64,000 bases of DNA, taken from Elysia chlorotica (lineage: Eukaryota > Mollusca > Gastropoda > Plakobranchidae). The translations under genes were made by a program, and so were the position numbers. The DNA lies in contig RQTK01000079.1 of NCBI GenBank assembly GCA_003991915.1, forward strand, positions 467,604-531,603, written 5' to 3'. The number at the start of each line of letters is the position of its first letter. Within the stretch, counting starts at the first letter, position 1. Under the pieces are notes generated by a model. That model worked only from the letters and a program-made list of their open reading frames with translations, was not told where the DNA came from and did no database searches. Below are positions 12,646 through 24,876 of this stretch, piece by piece.

Positions 12646-12869
12646 ACTCAAACCAAGAAAGTGGGACGAGAAGGGTGAATCATGCAAGTTTTTACGAGAT
12701 CGAATACTAGTAACCGTACACAGGTATGGGTGTCACGTTTTCATAATTTTTTACCAATCATCAACTTAAAAAAGAGGTGTTATCTATACAACTTTGTAAG
12801 AGTAGTAAGTGTATGAGCTATACCGCTAAAGAGAAAAAGATCTTTTATACCTAGAAGCGAGTGGTCGTG

Positions 12870-13052
<183 letters not shown>

Positions 13053-13073
13053 NNNNNNNNNNNNNNNNNNNNN
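13053..13073. other. Assembly gap, 21 N
   Basis: This is a run of unknown bases directly after a long trinucleotide repeat, so the true repeat length is unresolved. Confidence 0.99.
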
Positions 13074-13397
13074 TAATTTAAAAGTTTTAAAGAGCAGTCT
13101 GAGGAGAAAACGGATGACTGCTCCAAAGAATACAATAAACCATTTTCCTTTCAACAACTATATGTCTGCCTCAAACACCTGAAAGAGACGTACTAAAATC
13201 TAATTTATAAAATACAATAAACTTTGAGGCATACTTTATTGTGTTTGTTTGTCCCTAGATGTTTGTACGTCCATTGGCAAATGTTGATGCGTCCGGATTA
13301 TAGTGGTTGTCTTTGGTGCGATTTGGACTTTCCCAATCAAAATAGCAAGTCACTTAAAGAGGCGTAGTAAGTACCCTAGCCATGAAACTCCTTTTTT

Positions 13398-13502
13398 AAG
13401 GAGCGTAGTGGTCTAGTGGTATAACCATGCTCGCTTTAAGTGGCAAGGCGATTTGGTGCCGCTGCATCTATAAGTCGAGGGTTCTAATCCCACTAAGTGC
13501 AA
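13398..13502 (+). repeat. tRNA-like unit, probable SINE head
   Basis: An A-box-like GTGGTCTAGTGGTATAACC (about 13408) and a B-box-like GGGTTCTAATCCC (about 13485) lie about 70 bp apart. This layout matches a pol III promoter with an enlarged middle part. The T-stem pairs only partly and the acceptor ends do not pair well, so a functional tRNA gene is unlikely. A tRNA-derived SINE head or decayed tRNA is the better reading. Confidence 0.45.
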
Positions 13503-13590
13503 TCATTGTTCGGCCATTTTCATTATAAAGCCTACCTCTACCATTGTGGAAAAATACCTAAAAAAATCCAGATCTACTCCTAAAATTTAA

Positions 13591-13771
<181 letters not shown>

Positions 13772-13799
13772 GGATGAGGAGGAGAGGAAGAAGTAGGAG

Positions 13800-14614
13800 C
13801 AATAACATAATTATAATCTGTTTGAGGACATTTTTTGGATTTAGTGTCCTCTCAAACTTGTTACAACAACAACAACAACAAAAAACACATTATTTTAGAT
13901 TTTTTAAAATTTTAATACACTTTTTCAACCAGTTTGCCGCGAGGCGTACGAGTTCGTCTGCCATGTGCATGGTTATGAAACCGAAAAACATCTGGCCAAC
14001 GTTTTTATGACTGCAATAAACGACATTTTTGTTGACATGGCGTTTCTTTGCGTTTCACTTCATATCTGACTAACAATGGGCAATTTTATCCCTCGGTCAA
14101 GTGGTTAAAGTAATACATTATGTTTTTGTAAAAGTATTGTTTGACCTGTGAATTTGTACTCGTAAGACTTTAAACCTATAACTGAAGGTATCGATACCTC
14201 TCAATAGTGATTGTCAACATGACAACACACTAAAGTGTTTACCACAAAGACTTGAAACACCTGTACATAAATCTCGAAACGTCTTAATCCGCTCGACAAA
14301 CAGGTGACCCACTTTATACGTATGACCCATTGACACCAAACACTGAGATTCTTTATTTCTTTCAAGACAGCAAACACTTTTGTTCATTCTCCTTTTTTTC
14401 AAAGTTAACTTACAAAATACTTAAAAACATTGAACAAAAATTCCAAGATATATAAAAAAAAATATGAACTTAATGCAATGGATCTAAAGTGTTTTATCTT
14501 CTCTCAATAAAAGATTGCTGACAAAGCTAAATCACGTTATTAATAATCTACATTTTTCAATATGTCTCATTCTGTTTTAGGTGTTAACGAGTAACGTTGT
14601 TGTGCTAAACGATA

Positions 14615-14651
<37 letters not shown>

Positions 14652-17600
14652 AACAAAAAAAAAACTACAAGCCTCAAACCTTATAACCGACACTCATAGT
14701 TGGTGCCTCGTAAGACATGTTTTTAGTAAGGACGAATATGAGTCAGCTGAACACAATCATATCCTCAACCTTTTTGTATCTCCAACCACAGTTTGTCAGT
14801 AATACTGGTGTATTTCCAAATAGTCTCTTACAAAAGTAAATGAAACCAAATAGATAGCGTAGCTGGAAATAAAAACGCAACTTTTCGAGTTTTAAGATAA
14901 AAAGGGCTACTTGTTATATATTTACGTACTTCTGAGCAATTGTGAATCCCTTTTATTATTAGCTTACCAACAACTAGGTGCGATTCGTTTCTATTTTCAA
15001 TAGTGCTGTGAAAAACTGTGTGCTTATGACTTGCAGATTGTGTTCTTTTTCAACCTTTTGCTGATAATCAGTTTAAAACCTTTAATAAAGAACCCAACAG
15101 CAGTGCTATTAGTTTGGTTCGTCGCTAGGTTCGTCAGAAGATACGTTATTCGTTTTCACAAATGGCTACAGTTTATCATAAAGTATAAAAAAACAACTAT
15201 GGGACTCGGAGTTAACAGCTATTTGGAAAGAACGTTATTACTAGAATATTATGGATCAGAAACAAACGTTGTTTTTTTCGTTTAAGAGTTACAAAAAGCA
15301 ACTTGAAAGCTTTCCCATTTGGGTTTTTTGGGTGGAGATCAATGCAAGTGAGAAGAACCAGCATTGAGAGTAATGCAACCGAGCATCAGTTTTGTAGTGT
15401 TCGTTTAGGCTTCCAAAGTAACACGCAAAGTCATGGAAGTACATAAAAAAAGTGCAGCAAGAGTCAAAGTAAGTTGTGTCATTGCACATCTCCGCATCGT
15501 GCTGCGCACATCGCATCTCGAAACAATTAGCTTTAAAACTACGATTTTTTTAATGAAAAAAGAATCTTGCAAATACTGCCAACACAGTTATGGTTCGAAG
15601 TTTGCATTGTTGCTGTAAAGGCTGATCTTGATGACTGATCACTTGCACTGTGATAAAAATTATGAGAAACTTGTCCATTTGGAGTTTGGACTTATGGAGA
15701 TCAATGCAAGTGTGAGGAGAGTTAAGATGTATTTTATCGATGCATTTTATAATCATCCTCATAGTAATGCCTTTGTGGCAAAAATGGTAGTCGACGGTTT
15801 TGAGTACAGGAAAGCGGGCTTGTTGCGTTATCACGTGTGTGAGCAGTTGCTGAGCTAGGCTCTTCTGCCTACTTTGTAAGGACTCTTACAAATCTAAGTT
15901 AGTTGTCTTATAGCCGAGATCGACGCAGAGAACGTTATTCTCTTTATAGTTAAGGGATTCATATTTCCAGAGGACGTGTATTACGACACGTCAGTGAAAC
16001 TCCCTGTATCCAGAACTCATGAGTAATAATTATTTTGAAGTTATATTTGTCCTGGAGAGGCGAGCTGTGAATTTGTACTTGCCTTGGAGAAACGTGATCT
16101 GCTTTTTATCTTCCTTAGGAAATGTTTGAGTTTTTTTTTATTATTAAATCACTCTCTAGAGCAAAACTAAGGTATACAGACGTTACCGACCAATCAAAAA
16201 TAGAGGCTATTTTTAATATAGATAAAAGGTATAATCGTTTACATAGTAATACATTATCCCTAGGTAAATTGATCTACGTGTGCCCCGTGGCAAATATACA
16301 CGACTTTTATTTTATCTGTTGAAGTATGGTATGTAACGTGGATACAGAGTCTGGACCAGTTTTAGCGGTATTTTTATACCATTGCTAATAATATCTTTTG
16401 TTTGTTTCAATTTTCAAACAATGAAAAATTGATGCAAGTTAAAAGAAACAGTTCCAAATTAAAAAACATTTCGACTGATAATAGTTTAAAATCATTCGAA
16501 GTATTCTTATCATAAGTTATAAAGAAATTGTAAAAGAATTCCCAGTGATTTATATTTATGCAAGTACAAAAAAAAGATAATCGATTAGATTAAAATAAAA
16601 ACTACTCTAAACTACATTGAAAGGGTAAACTGTAAGTCATGTTCTGGGTTGTATAACTCTTGCTATTTTACTTAGAAGTAAAAAAATGAACCATCTAAAA
16701 CACAAGAAGACAAACAAATGTGTTTCTAAGACTAAACCTGCCGGTAGCTGTATGATTAAAGATGGTATTTTTAAAGTGGCACTAAACACACTGGTTAAAA
16801 AAATATTTTTAATTAAAAACAAATTTTTTATTAAGCAAAAGTAAGTCACGTCAAAGTTCTCTCAAATGTTTTTTAAAATTACGAATCTGGTTGGATTACA
16901 AAACCTAACGGTTAGGTCTTCCAGTTTTGATGATGCTTCTATCTAGACAAGAATTAAGGTGTTAACCTTGTCGCACTTTCTACTTGGTTAACAAAAACAA
17001 AATAACAACAACAAAATACAATAAACAAACCAATAAAGACAAACAACGAACATCTAACTAGGTCCTGGTTTCCACCCGAACTTATCTGATTGGCTGATGG
17101 GTTTCATATTCCTAGCCACTTGGTTGAGAGTTAATCAGTTTCCATGTTTGTCAATGCAAGTGAGGCCAAACAACGTGGGGAGTATCGGAAACCAGCATCA
17201 CTTTTATGGATTCTGGTCAAGGTTTTCTTTTCTTTTTTTTTGTGGAAGCCTGGATACGAGCAAATAAAAAAGCACTCAAAACAAAATATGAACAGCAGAG
17301 AGAACAATTATAAGTCAATCACACCTGCTTATTATTATTTTTTTTAAATGCTTGTAGATACAAACTAAAAAGCCATATATTTAAATAATTGAAGGGAAGA
17401 TAACCGTTGTCCATCTTACTGGTATGCATAATTTTAGTTCCGCGAACAAGCTACATAAAATTGTTAGTTATGTGGCCACTGCAACAAGGACTATCACTCC
17501 CATAGTCCTGCTTTCAAATAAAATAAGTATAGAAAGCAGCATAGTGTTATAAGTTAGTCAAGAATAATTATGTGAAACATTGTGGGGCGTTTTTTCTTGT

Positions 17601-18650
17601 GGACACTGTTCCTATCTAATTCTAACCTCAGCATATAGTGAGGTTGTGGTTTCTAGCCAGATATTTCTGTAAATGAACAACTGAGGCTTCTGGTTCGAAT
17701 TCGATCTGCCATATGTTAAGAGATATGAAGTTAAGGTTATTTTCAGATATCCGCGATCAACTAAGGATTAATCTGGAATCTTATCTCGATATACACGTTT
17801 CTATTGGTATGAGAAATTTTAAAATCTAGTTTTTGGGTTCTACAAGAGGCGAATACACTTAATACATTTTAAAGAGAAAATTACTCTGAATTTTTTTCTG
17901 AGATTTTTCTGGTGTCCACGATTAGAAAATCCTGGCATTTTCGGGGGTTTTGTTGCTGTTGTTTTATCAAGCAGTTATGCGCATTTACCCAATTCTTAAA
18001 CATCTCACTACGGATAGTTAAATAGGGTCAACGTAAGCTCCATGACATTAAAATAAATTTAAACATCTGACTTCAATACATACAAATGGCACCGTTACAT
18101 ATAATTATTTTCTCCATTGGAAGTTAATAAGATTAAGGGGGAGAACCCTTTTATACTTTCCTAACTTCCAAAACCACCCGTGTTGTCTCTCTTCTGCTCT
18201 AACCGGGACTCCACATAACCCCCACGACCCTACTTATTACTGTCACGTATTACTTCTTATTATGTTTATGACACAATACTATCAATTCGATGCCTTAAAG
18301 TTCATCTAAACATAAACAATATATATAATAAATTATTTATTGAGATTTGGAAAAACATTTTCTATCAAAGTAAAACATAATTATTAAGATAATTATTTTA
18401 AGTCGGAAAAACATTTTAATAGCATGGTCAAAACATAAAGTCACGAAGTTACAAACAGCAATTCCATACAGTCCATACCATAGCTAGCAGTTTTCTGCTT
18501 CATACATTACAAAACAAATTTCTTATCGATCCCCACACTTTTCACTTTTGTCCTTCTATTTTTCTATATCCCTGTTCTCACAATAAGTCTCTGTACCTTT
18601 CACTCTCTGTCCTTCTGTCTGAATGTCTGTTACTGTCTGTCTGCCTCACT
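13800..18650. other. Gene-poor AT-rich stretch
   Basis: No coding exon could be supported on either strand. A poly-A/CAA tract lies at 14616-14664. A phrase built on GGAGATCAATGCAAGTG recurs with flanking similarity at about 15320-15360 and 15680-15720, and a shorter form (GTCAATGCAAGTGAGG) occurs near 17150, suggesting an old dispersed repeat. A lone B-box-like GGTTCGAATTCGA near 17690 may be another decayed SINE head. Confidence 0.5.
18336..18341 (-). promoter_or_regulatory. Possible poly(A) signal of the ZAR1-like gene
   Basis: AATAAA on the minus strand lies about 410 nt past the stop codon of the zinc-finger exon. It is the nearest canonical hexamer noted. Confidence 0.3.
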
Positions 18651-18666
18651 CCTCCTTCTCCTCCTC

Positions 18667-18740
<74 letters not shown>

Positions 18741-18749
18741 CTCCCCCCC
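18651..18749. repeat. (CT)n tract abutting the ZAR1-like stop codon
   Basis: This is a CT microsatellite with CTC and poly-C ends. On the minus strand it forms a GA-rich start of the 3' UTR immediately after the TGA at 18752-18750. Confidence 0.95.
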
Positions 18750-21700
18750 TCAAGCACACTTATCCCCAGACAGACACTTGACACAGAGGTCGGGTCTGTG
18801 CATGCTCCTGGGCTCCAGATGCCTGTTCCTCTTGACCTGACAGTCACACTCGAACTGCTCACACGTCACGCACCGCAGTCTGCTCACTCGCTTGGGCATC
18901 TGCACCGTCTGGCACGTCTCGCAGATCTGGCCATAGACCACCTGGAAACATGACACGAACAACCATCGCAATGAGAACAAGACAGGCATAAAGGCAGATA
19001 AGAATCCGGAAAATATAACAATTACAGGAAAAAGAAGTTGAACGTGTACATACATTCAATTATCTTGGAGATGTTATAGAGAATAAACTCACATGGAAAT
19101 GTAATACAGATGTTATTGTTAATAAAGTAAAATCAATGATGTTCTACTTAAGGAAACTCAAATCTTTCAACATTAAACCAAATCATCTACAAATGTTCTA
19201 TTCTTCAATGGTCAGCAGTGTATTAGCTTTTGCTATTGTCTGTTGGTGAGGTACCATTCAAAAACAAAAGAAGGACAGACTGAACAAATTGTAAGAAAGG
19301 CAGGGGGAATAGTGGGTAAAAAAACAAGATGATCTTGACTAATTTTCCAAATACTTACAATCAACAAAATGTTAGAAATCATAAAAGGCCCACTCATGCC
19401 TATTAACATTATAATATTGTGTCGCATTAATATTAAGTTCAATTATATAATAATGTAATAGAAATAAGAGACGCAAGTTTACCAAATTTGAAAAAAAATG
19501 AGATCACTCAGCTCTTCCCGTTCATCGCCGGCTTCGCTGCAGGCCTAGCGCGAGATGACCGGGCTGAAGCTTCAGTCTTTACCACATGCACAGACTTGTT
19601 TTCCACGGGCTTTCCACGCCGTGATGAGGAAGATTTAGCCGCGTCCTTTACTGTTGAGGACTCTCCGGATTTGCCAGTTGTCTCCCCCTGTGACTTTCCC
19701 GCGTCCTTTACTGTTGAGGACTCTCCGGATTTGCCAGTTGTCTCCCCCTGTGACTTTCCCGCGTCCTTTATTGTTGAGGACTCTCCGGATTTGTCAGTGG
19801 TCTCCCCCTGTTTCTGCAGGGATGCTTCCGATTGGCCCTCTTCATTCTCTGGTGGGTAATACACAGTGTAGGGAGAGGAAACAGGCAGTTTGAAAATAGA
19901 GCGTCGGATTTTGCTCACAGCAGTCTGCTGCATTACCTCAAGCGGCGGGTGTTGATGCAAGGGCAGCTGTGCCAACTCTGGCAGCCCTCCCTGAGGTTCA
20001 GCAATATCTATTTTTTCAACAACTTTAGTTTCTGCCTGTTTTTCTTTTTTTATTTCAATGCGTCTTAGTTTGTTATCCTCTTCTGTCGTGATCAATGCAT
20101 CTCTCAAATCTTGAAGCTTCACGGAAGATTTCCCTTTAGACTCAGTTTTGCTCTCTTTGGTTTTATCATCTTTGTCTGGCCTCCTTCTAGATCCGGGAAC
20201 GTTTGGACGCGTTCGACCATGGATTCTAAAGCGCCTTGGTTCGCTTGCTTGCTTTTTGTCTTCCTCTACGGCTTCATCTTTCCATATGTCCTTCTTCAAT
20301 TTGTTGACTGCTGCGTTCATCTTAGTTGATAAAATATCTTCCTAACAAATCCTTAGAATCCTAGTCACCAGGTTAGTTCGATAAAATAGTGAAGAAAAGT
20401 GGTAGCAGAATTTATATAATATGGATTAGCTAATGTATCATGTGTTACCTGATGCATATACTAATCTGAAAAGGAAGAGCTCCAAGAGGTAATATTCAGA
20501 CCAAGCAATGCTTCAATGCACATCCATAGGCAATATTGACGTCCATTAGGTTATTTATCTGAAACTAAAGAAGTGTGAAAACAATTTCTCGTTGTGTCCA
20601 AATGTATCAAAATGGCACGTATGTGTATCACTCTTCACAAATGGTACCTTGACATTTGAATATCTTATTTGGAAGTTCGTAAGTCTACACACACGTTCCT
20701 GTTACACTTCTAGATAACTTTTTGCTTCGGATGCAACACGTCTGTTGAGTTGAAAATATGTTTTGCATGAGACAGTAAGTGTTATGGTAAGTCAAGCGTG
20801 CCACTAAACTGTATGAGAGTATTTCCTATTGACCAAATGGTTGTTCTCCACGAAAAAAATCAGCTCCCTTGAAGAGGTATGAATTACTACAACAATCTGA
20901 GATTTATCTGTGCGGTGGAAATTTACGGTCGTAAATACAAAGTTGTGGTAAGATAAAGACTCTTCTTAAGAATTTACGACGAGTTCTATTTACATCGTAT
21001 TTACGCCCCTAGAGTTTGTTTCCAAAGTCCATTACTAAATGGGAATAAAAACTGCGAGAGAATTCTTTACATACGGTATATCGTGTAACGTGCCTTCTCT
21101 CTATGTCGGTTTTCTCCCTCTCAACAGAGTGTCCGTGTGGAATTCTTGATCACTGCTGGTCCAATCGATTTATCGATCCAAGCGCTGCCTCAGCCTATCG
21201 ATCGCAACTTCATTCTCGCTTCAAGCGTGACGCTTTGCAGACTTAACACGATTGTAAACAATACAATCATAAAAGAAAGCTCTATTAAAACAGTTACCTT
21301 TCTACCTAAGGATACACGAGGAATAGGAGATGAGATAAAGTTTTTTTTTTTTTTACAAAACCAGTAGGAAAACGTGTATACAATAAGGTTAAATCTCTAC
21401 GATATGTCAATACCCTAACCTTCTATAATAATTTTGACGGAGGTCATTCAATTCCTTGCACCCGTGTCGTGTGCAGATCTTCCAGTTGTAACTGTTAACA
21501 TGCGATACTAGGCTATGCCGTGTGTCGTTCACTAAGCAGTCAAAGCGAGAGTTGGTTAGACAAAAACCAACGGGAACGCAAGAAGATTAAGGCTGAGATA
21601 TAATGGCAACTAAAAAAGAGAGAGAGATTGGGGGGGGGACAGGCAGAACAAAAGACAGACACAGACATAAATACAGACAGACAGACAGTCACTAATAAGA

Positions 21701-22511
21701 CAGACAGAGGGAGACAAAGACAGAGACAGAGACAGAGACAGGTCGAGTAAAGAGATATAATAATTATTTGGTGCTTAAATCTTGGCTTGCAAATTAGCAG
21801 AGTTGCATGGAGGGAGAAGGAAAAAAGTCAACGAAATGTTTTTATGCAGTTAAGAACTAATTTCCTTACCTTCTTTGTACCTGGTTCACAGTAAACGTGA
21901 AGACTCGTCCATCGCTTCTGACATTTCTCACAGTAAAACATTCCTTTCATCCTGCTAAGCTCCTTCTTCTCCGCCTCTTCAGGGACCTGCGACACAGCCT
22001 CCTCCTCCTCCTCTCCCTCTGTTCTGATTTCATTTTCGCTTTTTTGTCTCCTAGCTAAGGCTTTAGACCGAGCATTTTTATCAGAAGTTTCAGACTGATC
22101 TTCCAGCTTCGAACTGCCTGCTGGGACCGGTTCACCATTCTGCTCTGGTTTTTCTATAGTTTTATCTGTGTCAGCGGGATCCTTGTCGTGGATCTGTAGA
22201 GATTCCAGTGCCTGAGCGTCACCTTCTTCTGGTGAGTGGAAGGTAGAGCCTCGGATTCTGCTCACTTCAGTCTGACGCATCTTCCGCACAGATGGTGTCT
22301 GGAGCACTATCACCTCTTTGCCCTTAGTGCGCACGACTTGTCCCTCTATAATCTCCTTTATTGCACCAGCTTTTTGTTTTGTGTCCAGGCTCTGTGATGC
22401 ACTTTCTCCGTCCACATTGTTGACTGGTTTGGTTTCTTTCTCCTCTTCCTGTTCATCCGCGCCTTCATTTTTCCAAATTTCTTCCCTCAGTTTACTTATT
22501 GCTCCATACAT
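18750..22511 (-). CDS. Zygote arrest protein 1-like, 3CxxC zinc finger (2 exons, 277 aa)
   Basis: Exon 1 runs 22511-21870 (214 codons, donor AAG/gtaagg) and exon 2 runs 18941-18750 (64 codons with TGA, acceptor tttccag), joined in phase 0. Residues 1-183 are low-complexity, acidic and Ser/Glu-rich. Residues 184-277 form the conserved C-terminal finger of the ZAR1/3CxxC family: FYCEKCQKRW (192-201), Cys208, then YGQICETC, LRCVTC, CDC, a basic NRHLEP, HRPDLCVKC and a final Cys276. In vertebrates ZAR1 proteins bind RNA, act in oocytes and early embryos, and are located in the cytoplasm; the same role here is inferred. The finger is split by an intron of 2.9 kb that holds a related ORF and a LINE fragment. 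The family call is firm; the assignment of exon 1 as sole partner of exon 2 is an inference. Confidence 0.85.
19037..19430 (+). mobile_element. LINE reverse-transcriptase remnant (C-terminal part)
   Basis: The plus strand reads FNYLGDVIENKLTWKCNTD, then YLRKLKSFNI and FYSSMVSSVLAFAIVCW, the typical end of a non-LTR reverse transcriptase. It stops in frame at 19250-19252. Further matching phrases (KNRL-like, IIKGP near 19380) follow in shifted frames. It is a dead fragment, opposite in orientation to the ZAR1-like gene whose intron it occupies. Confidence 0.75.
19508..20320 (-). CDS. Finger-less ZAR1-like paralogue or alternative first exon (270 aa)
   Basis: This intact ATG-to-TGA frame lies on the same strand, inside the intron of the ZAR1-like gene. 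Its N terminus (MNAAVNKLKKDIWKDE) matches that gene's MYGAISKLREEIWKNE. A second shared block reads QTAVSKIRRSIF against QTEVSRIRGSTF, so the two are paralogous. The first half is Lys/Arg/Glu-rich. Residues about 175-235 hold three 20-residue repeats built on GETTGKSGESSTVKDAGKSQ. No CxxC is present, so it lacks the RNA-binding finger. A weak internal donor (GTG/gtaaag at about 19581) would join in phase 0 to the shared finger exon, but the product would lack the first CxxC. It may therefore be a separate small protein, a decaying duplicate, or an alternative first exon. Confidence 0.55.
   Translation of the reverse strand: MNAAVNKLKKDIWKDEAVEEDKKQASEPRRFRIHGRTRPNVPGSRRRPDKDDKTKESKTESKGKSSVKLQDLRDALITTEEDNKLRRIEIKKEKQAETKVVEKIDIAEPQGGLPELAQLPLHQHPPLEVMQQTAVSKIRRSIFKLPVSSPYTVYYPPENEEGQSEASLQKQGETTDKSGESSTIKDAGKSQGETTGKSGESSTVKDAGKSQGETTGKSGESSTVKDAAKSSSSRRGKPVENKSVHVVKTEASARSSRARPAAKPAMNGKS
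19625..19810 (-). repeat. Three 60-bp coding tandem repeats
   Basis: Within the finger-less ORF, a 60-bp unit (20 codons) is repeated three times, with two copies almost identical at the base level. The unit keeps frame, so copy number can vary without breaking the protein. Confidence 0.9.
21600..21745. repeat. GA/GACA-rich low-complexity stretch
   Basis: Interrupted GAGA, a G-run and GACAGACA/GACAGA repeats lie in the ZAR1-like intron, just downstream of exon 1 on the minus strand. No coding content is seen. Confidence 0.75.
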
Positions 22512-23022
22512 TTTAACCTTTTTTCCTATTAAAACCTGTTTAACTCTTTTTTGACAATCTGCAATTGGAGGGTTACAGTTCTCTTTGTTCTCATTTCGTT
22601 TCCATTATCTGAAATGCATAAATCGCTGAATCACTTAAATGGGACAGTTCTTAACTACTACTACGATCAACTAAACAGAATTATACACAAAATAGTTATT
22701 TTAGAGATTTTCTGTTTCTACAAAAAAAAAAGAATTTTTTTTAAATCTGACCCGCAGTTTGCTGATAGGTTTGAAAGTATTTTTTTCGTTTTTATTACGA
22801 CTTGATTATGTCATATAAACTAAAACATTCCATTTAGCTCCTATAGAATAAAGGTCTTACTTGAGTCATGAGCAGTAGTTTTACACTAGGCCCTAGTGTG
22901 TTTTTACCGCATGGGCTGAACCTCTTGGTGCCATTGATTGGAAGTAGGCACTAAACACAGAGCTTTCAGGGTCAAAAAGACAAAGACAGCCAAGTAAGCG
23001 AGAAAGAGAGAGTGAGAGAGTG

Positions 23023-23083
<61 letters not shown>

Positions 23084-24276
23084 CCTCCAATCGCCGAAGG
23101 TTATGTCCATAGCAGGCAATACAAGCAAACCTTCTATTGGAGCTGACCTGAGCCATTGTCCAGACGTTTATCTCTCAACTTAAAGATACACTATTAAAAT
23201 AGACAAACGGTATATTTGATTAATGTAACTTGATGAATTATCATTTCTGGATAACTACATTATCAAAAAGAAAACACAAGACACCTTGCACCTTGTCAAC
23301 ATAATTTTATGAATATTGCTATTATGTGCCTTCTCCTTTAAGTGTCTTATGACTTCATTGGCAAGAGCCGTGCCCAAATTGTATCGATTATCGGCCGGTG
23401 ATCTGTGTCATAACTGACCCCAGTGACTTGGACCCTGGTAGGAACTGACCAATCAGGTCTGCTGGGGATTCCCCACACATCCAGCGGGACTACATAGCAT
23501 GAAAAAAAAACACAATGAAAAGTTTGGACTAAAACAAATACAATGTAATTCATGACTAGGTCGTTAATAATAATGTTTTATTTGTTCTATAACCAGCTAG
23601 GCTGTCAATCTGTAAAGATATTTTTTTTCTTATGATTCTTCTGGACATAACTATAGAACCGTATCGTGCTCTCATCTCCAATTTTTCCAAAACTGCATAT
23701 ATAACCTTGTTCATTCCACCCAACGTGATTTCAGCACAAAGCTGAATGGAGCATTTTTTAATTGGCATGACTTTTGAACACAGAATTGTTCGCACTTCTT
23801 ACAGTTTTGTCCTTTATAAGTATCGATCTTTTTTTTTTTTCTTCTTTAATTTTAATTGTTTTACTACCCTTTTTGCGACTTCTTGTCCAGTTTCTATATG
23901 AAACTATTATAATTTCACTTTATTACTTTAATGAAAACAAATACAATTGAAAAAAATAGTACATTAATAATGCTGCTTCATTAAAAGTTCCTGCATCTCC
24001 TGTAGATTGATTTTCATTTAAGCTTCTTTATTCGCTTGACATATCTAGCTCTTCAAACACGTGGGGCGAAGTTGGAGAGCGGGATATTTACATTTGTATT
24101 AAAACTGATGTATTCTGCGAGCGTTTCTTTTACAAACCCCTTTAGTAGCAATATTATAGACCTCCTGGAACAAGCAGATTGAAGAGAAGAGTAACAGGCA
24201 TAGCGGACAAAAGAAAATTGTAGACAAGAAGAGAAAGAAAGCATAATGATATACATAATATTACTGCATAACATGG

Positions 24277-24442
<166 letters not shown>

Positions 24443-24566
24443 AGTGCGAGATACAACAGTGAGAGGGAAACAGGAAATTAAGATAAATAAAATCGTGTTT
24501 AAAAAAGGAGCAAAGTTATGTGCATAAGATAAAAAAATATCTTCATTAAATATGAATAAAAGAATA

Positions 24567-24572
24567 TTTATT
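24567..24572 (-). promoter_or_regulatory. Possible poly(A) signal of the membrane-protein gene
   Basis: AATAAA on the minus strand lies about 305 nt past the stop codon at 24879-24877. Confidence 0.35.
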
Positions 24573-24876
24573 GCATAAAGTAATGCAGACAACAGTGACA
24601 ACATTTACAAGAGTATTATAGTACAATAAGTACTTAGATAGAGCCTTTTTAACATTACCTCAGCGAGCATACATTTTTTGGAGTTTATAAAATATTACAA
24701 CAGTATAATAGCCAACTCATGATCAACAAACAACATCCCAATCGGAATTGAATACAGAAATAACTTGCATATTGGCATCACTATAGATGTTATTCATATA
24801 AAAACTAAGACATTATACAAGAATGTACATAAATTAAGTAATAAAATCTCTCCATCCTAATAAAAAGTTGAAAGCG

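Larger units (their letters stand above)
11904..12658 (+). repeat. 377-bp tandem duplication, two copies
   Basis: Copy 1 spans 11904-12280 and copy 2 spans 12281-12658, head to tail. Only a handful of differences are visible, for example TTCGGTATCAAA versus TTGGGTATCGAAA and one extra A. Each copy ends with the coding-like stretch listed separately. Only two copies exist, so this is a duplication rather than a satellite. Confidence 0.95.

Noticed and set aside
21137-21367. 76-codon plus-strand frame
   Set aside because: It ends in a poly-T-derived Phe run and has no family motif. It lies antisense in the ZAR1-like intron.
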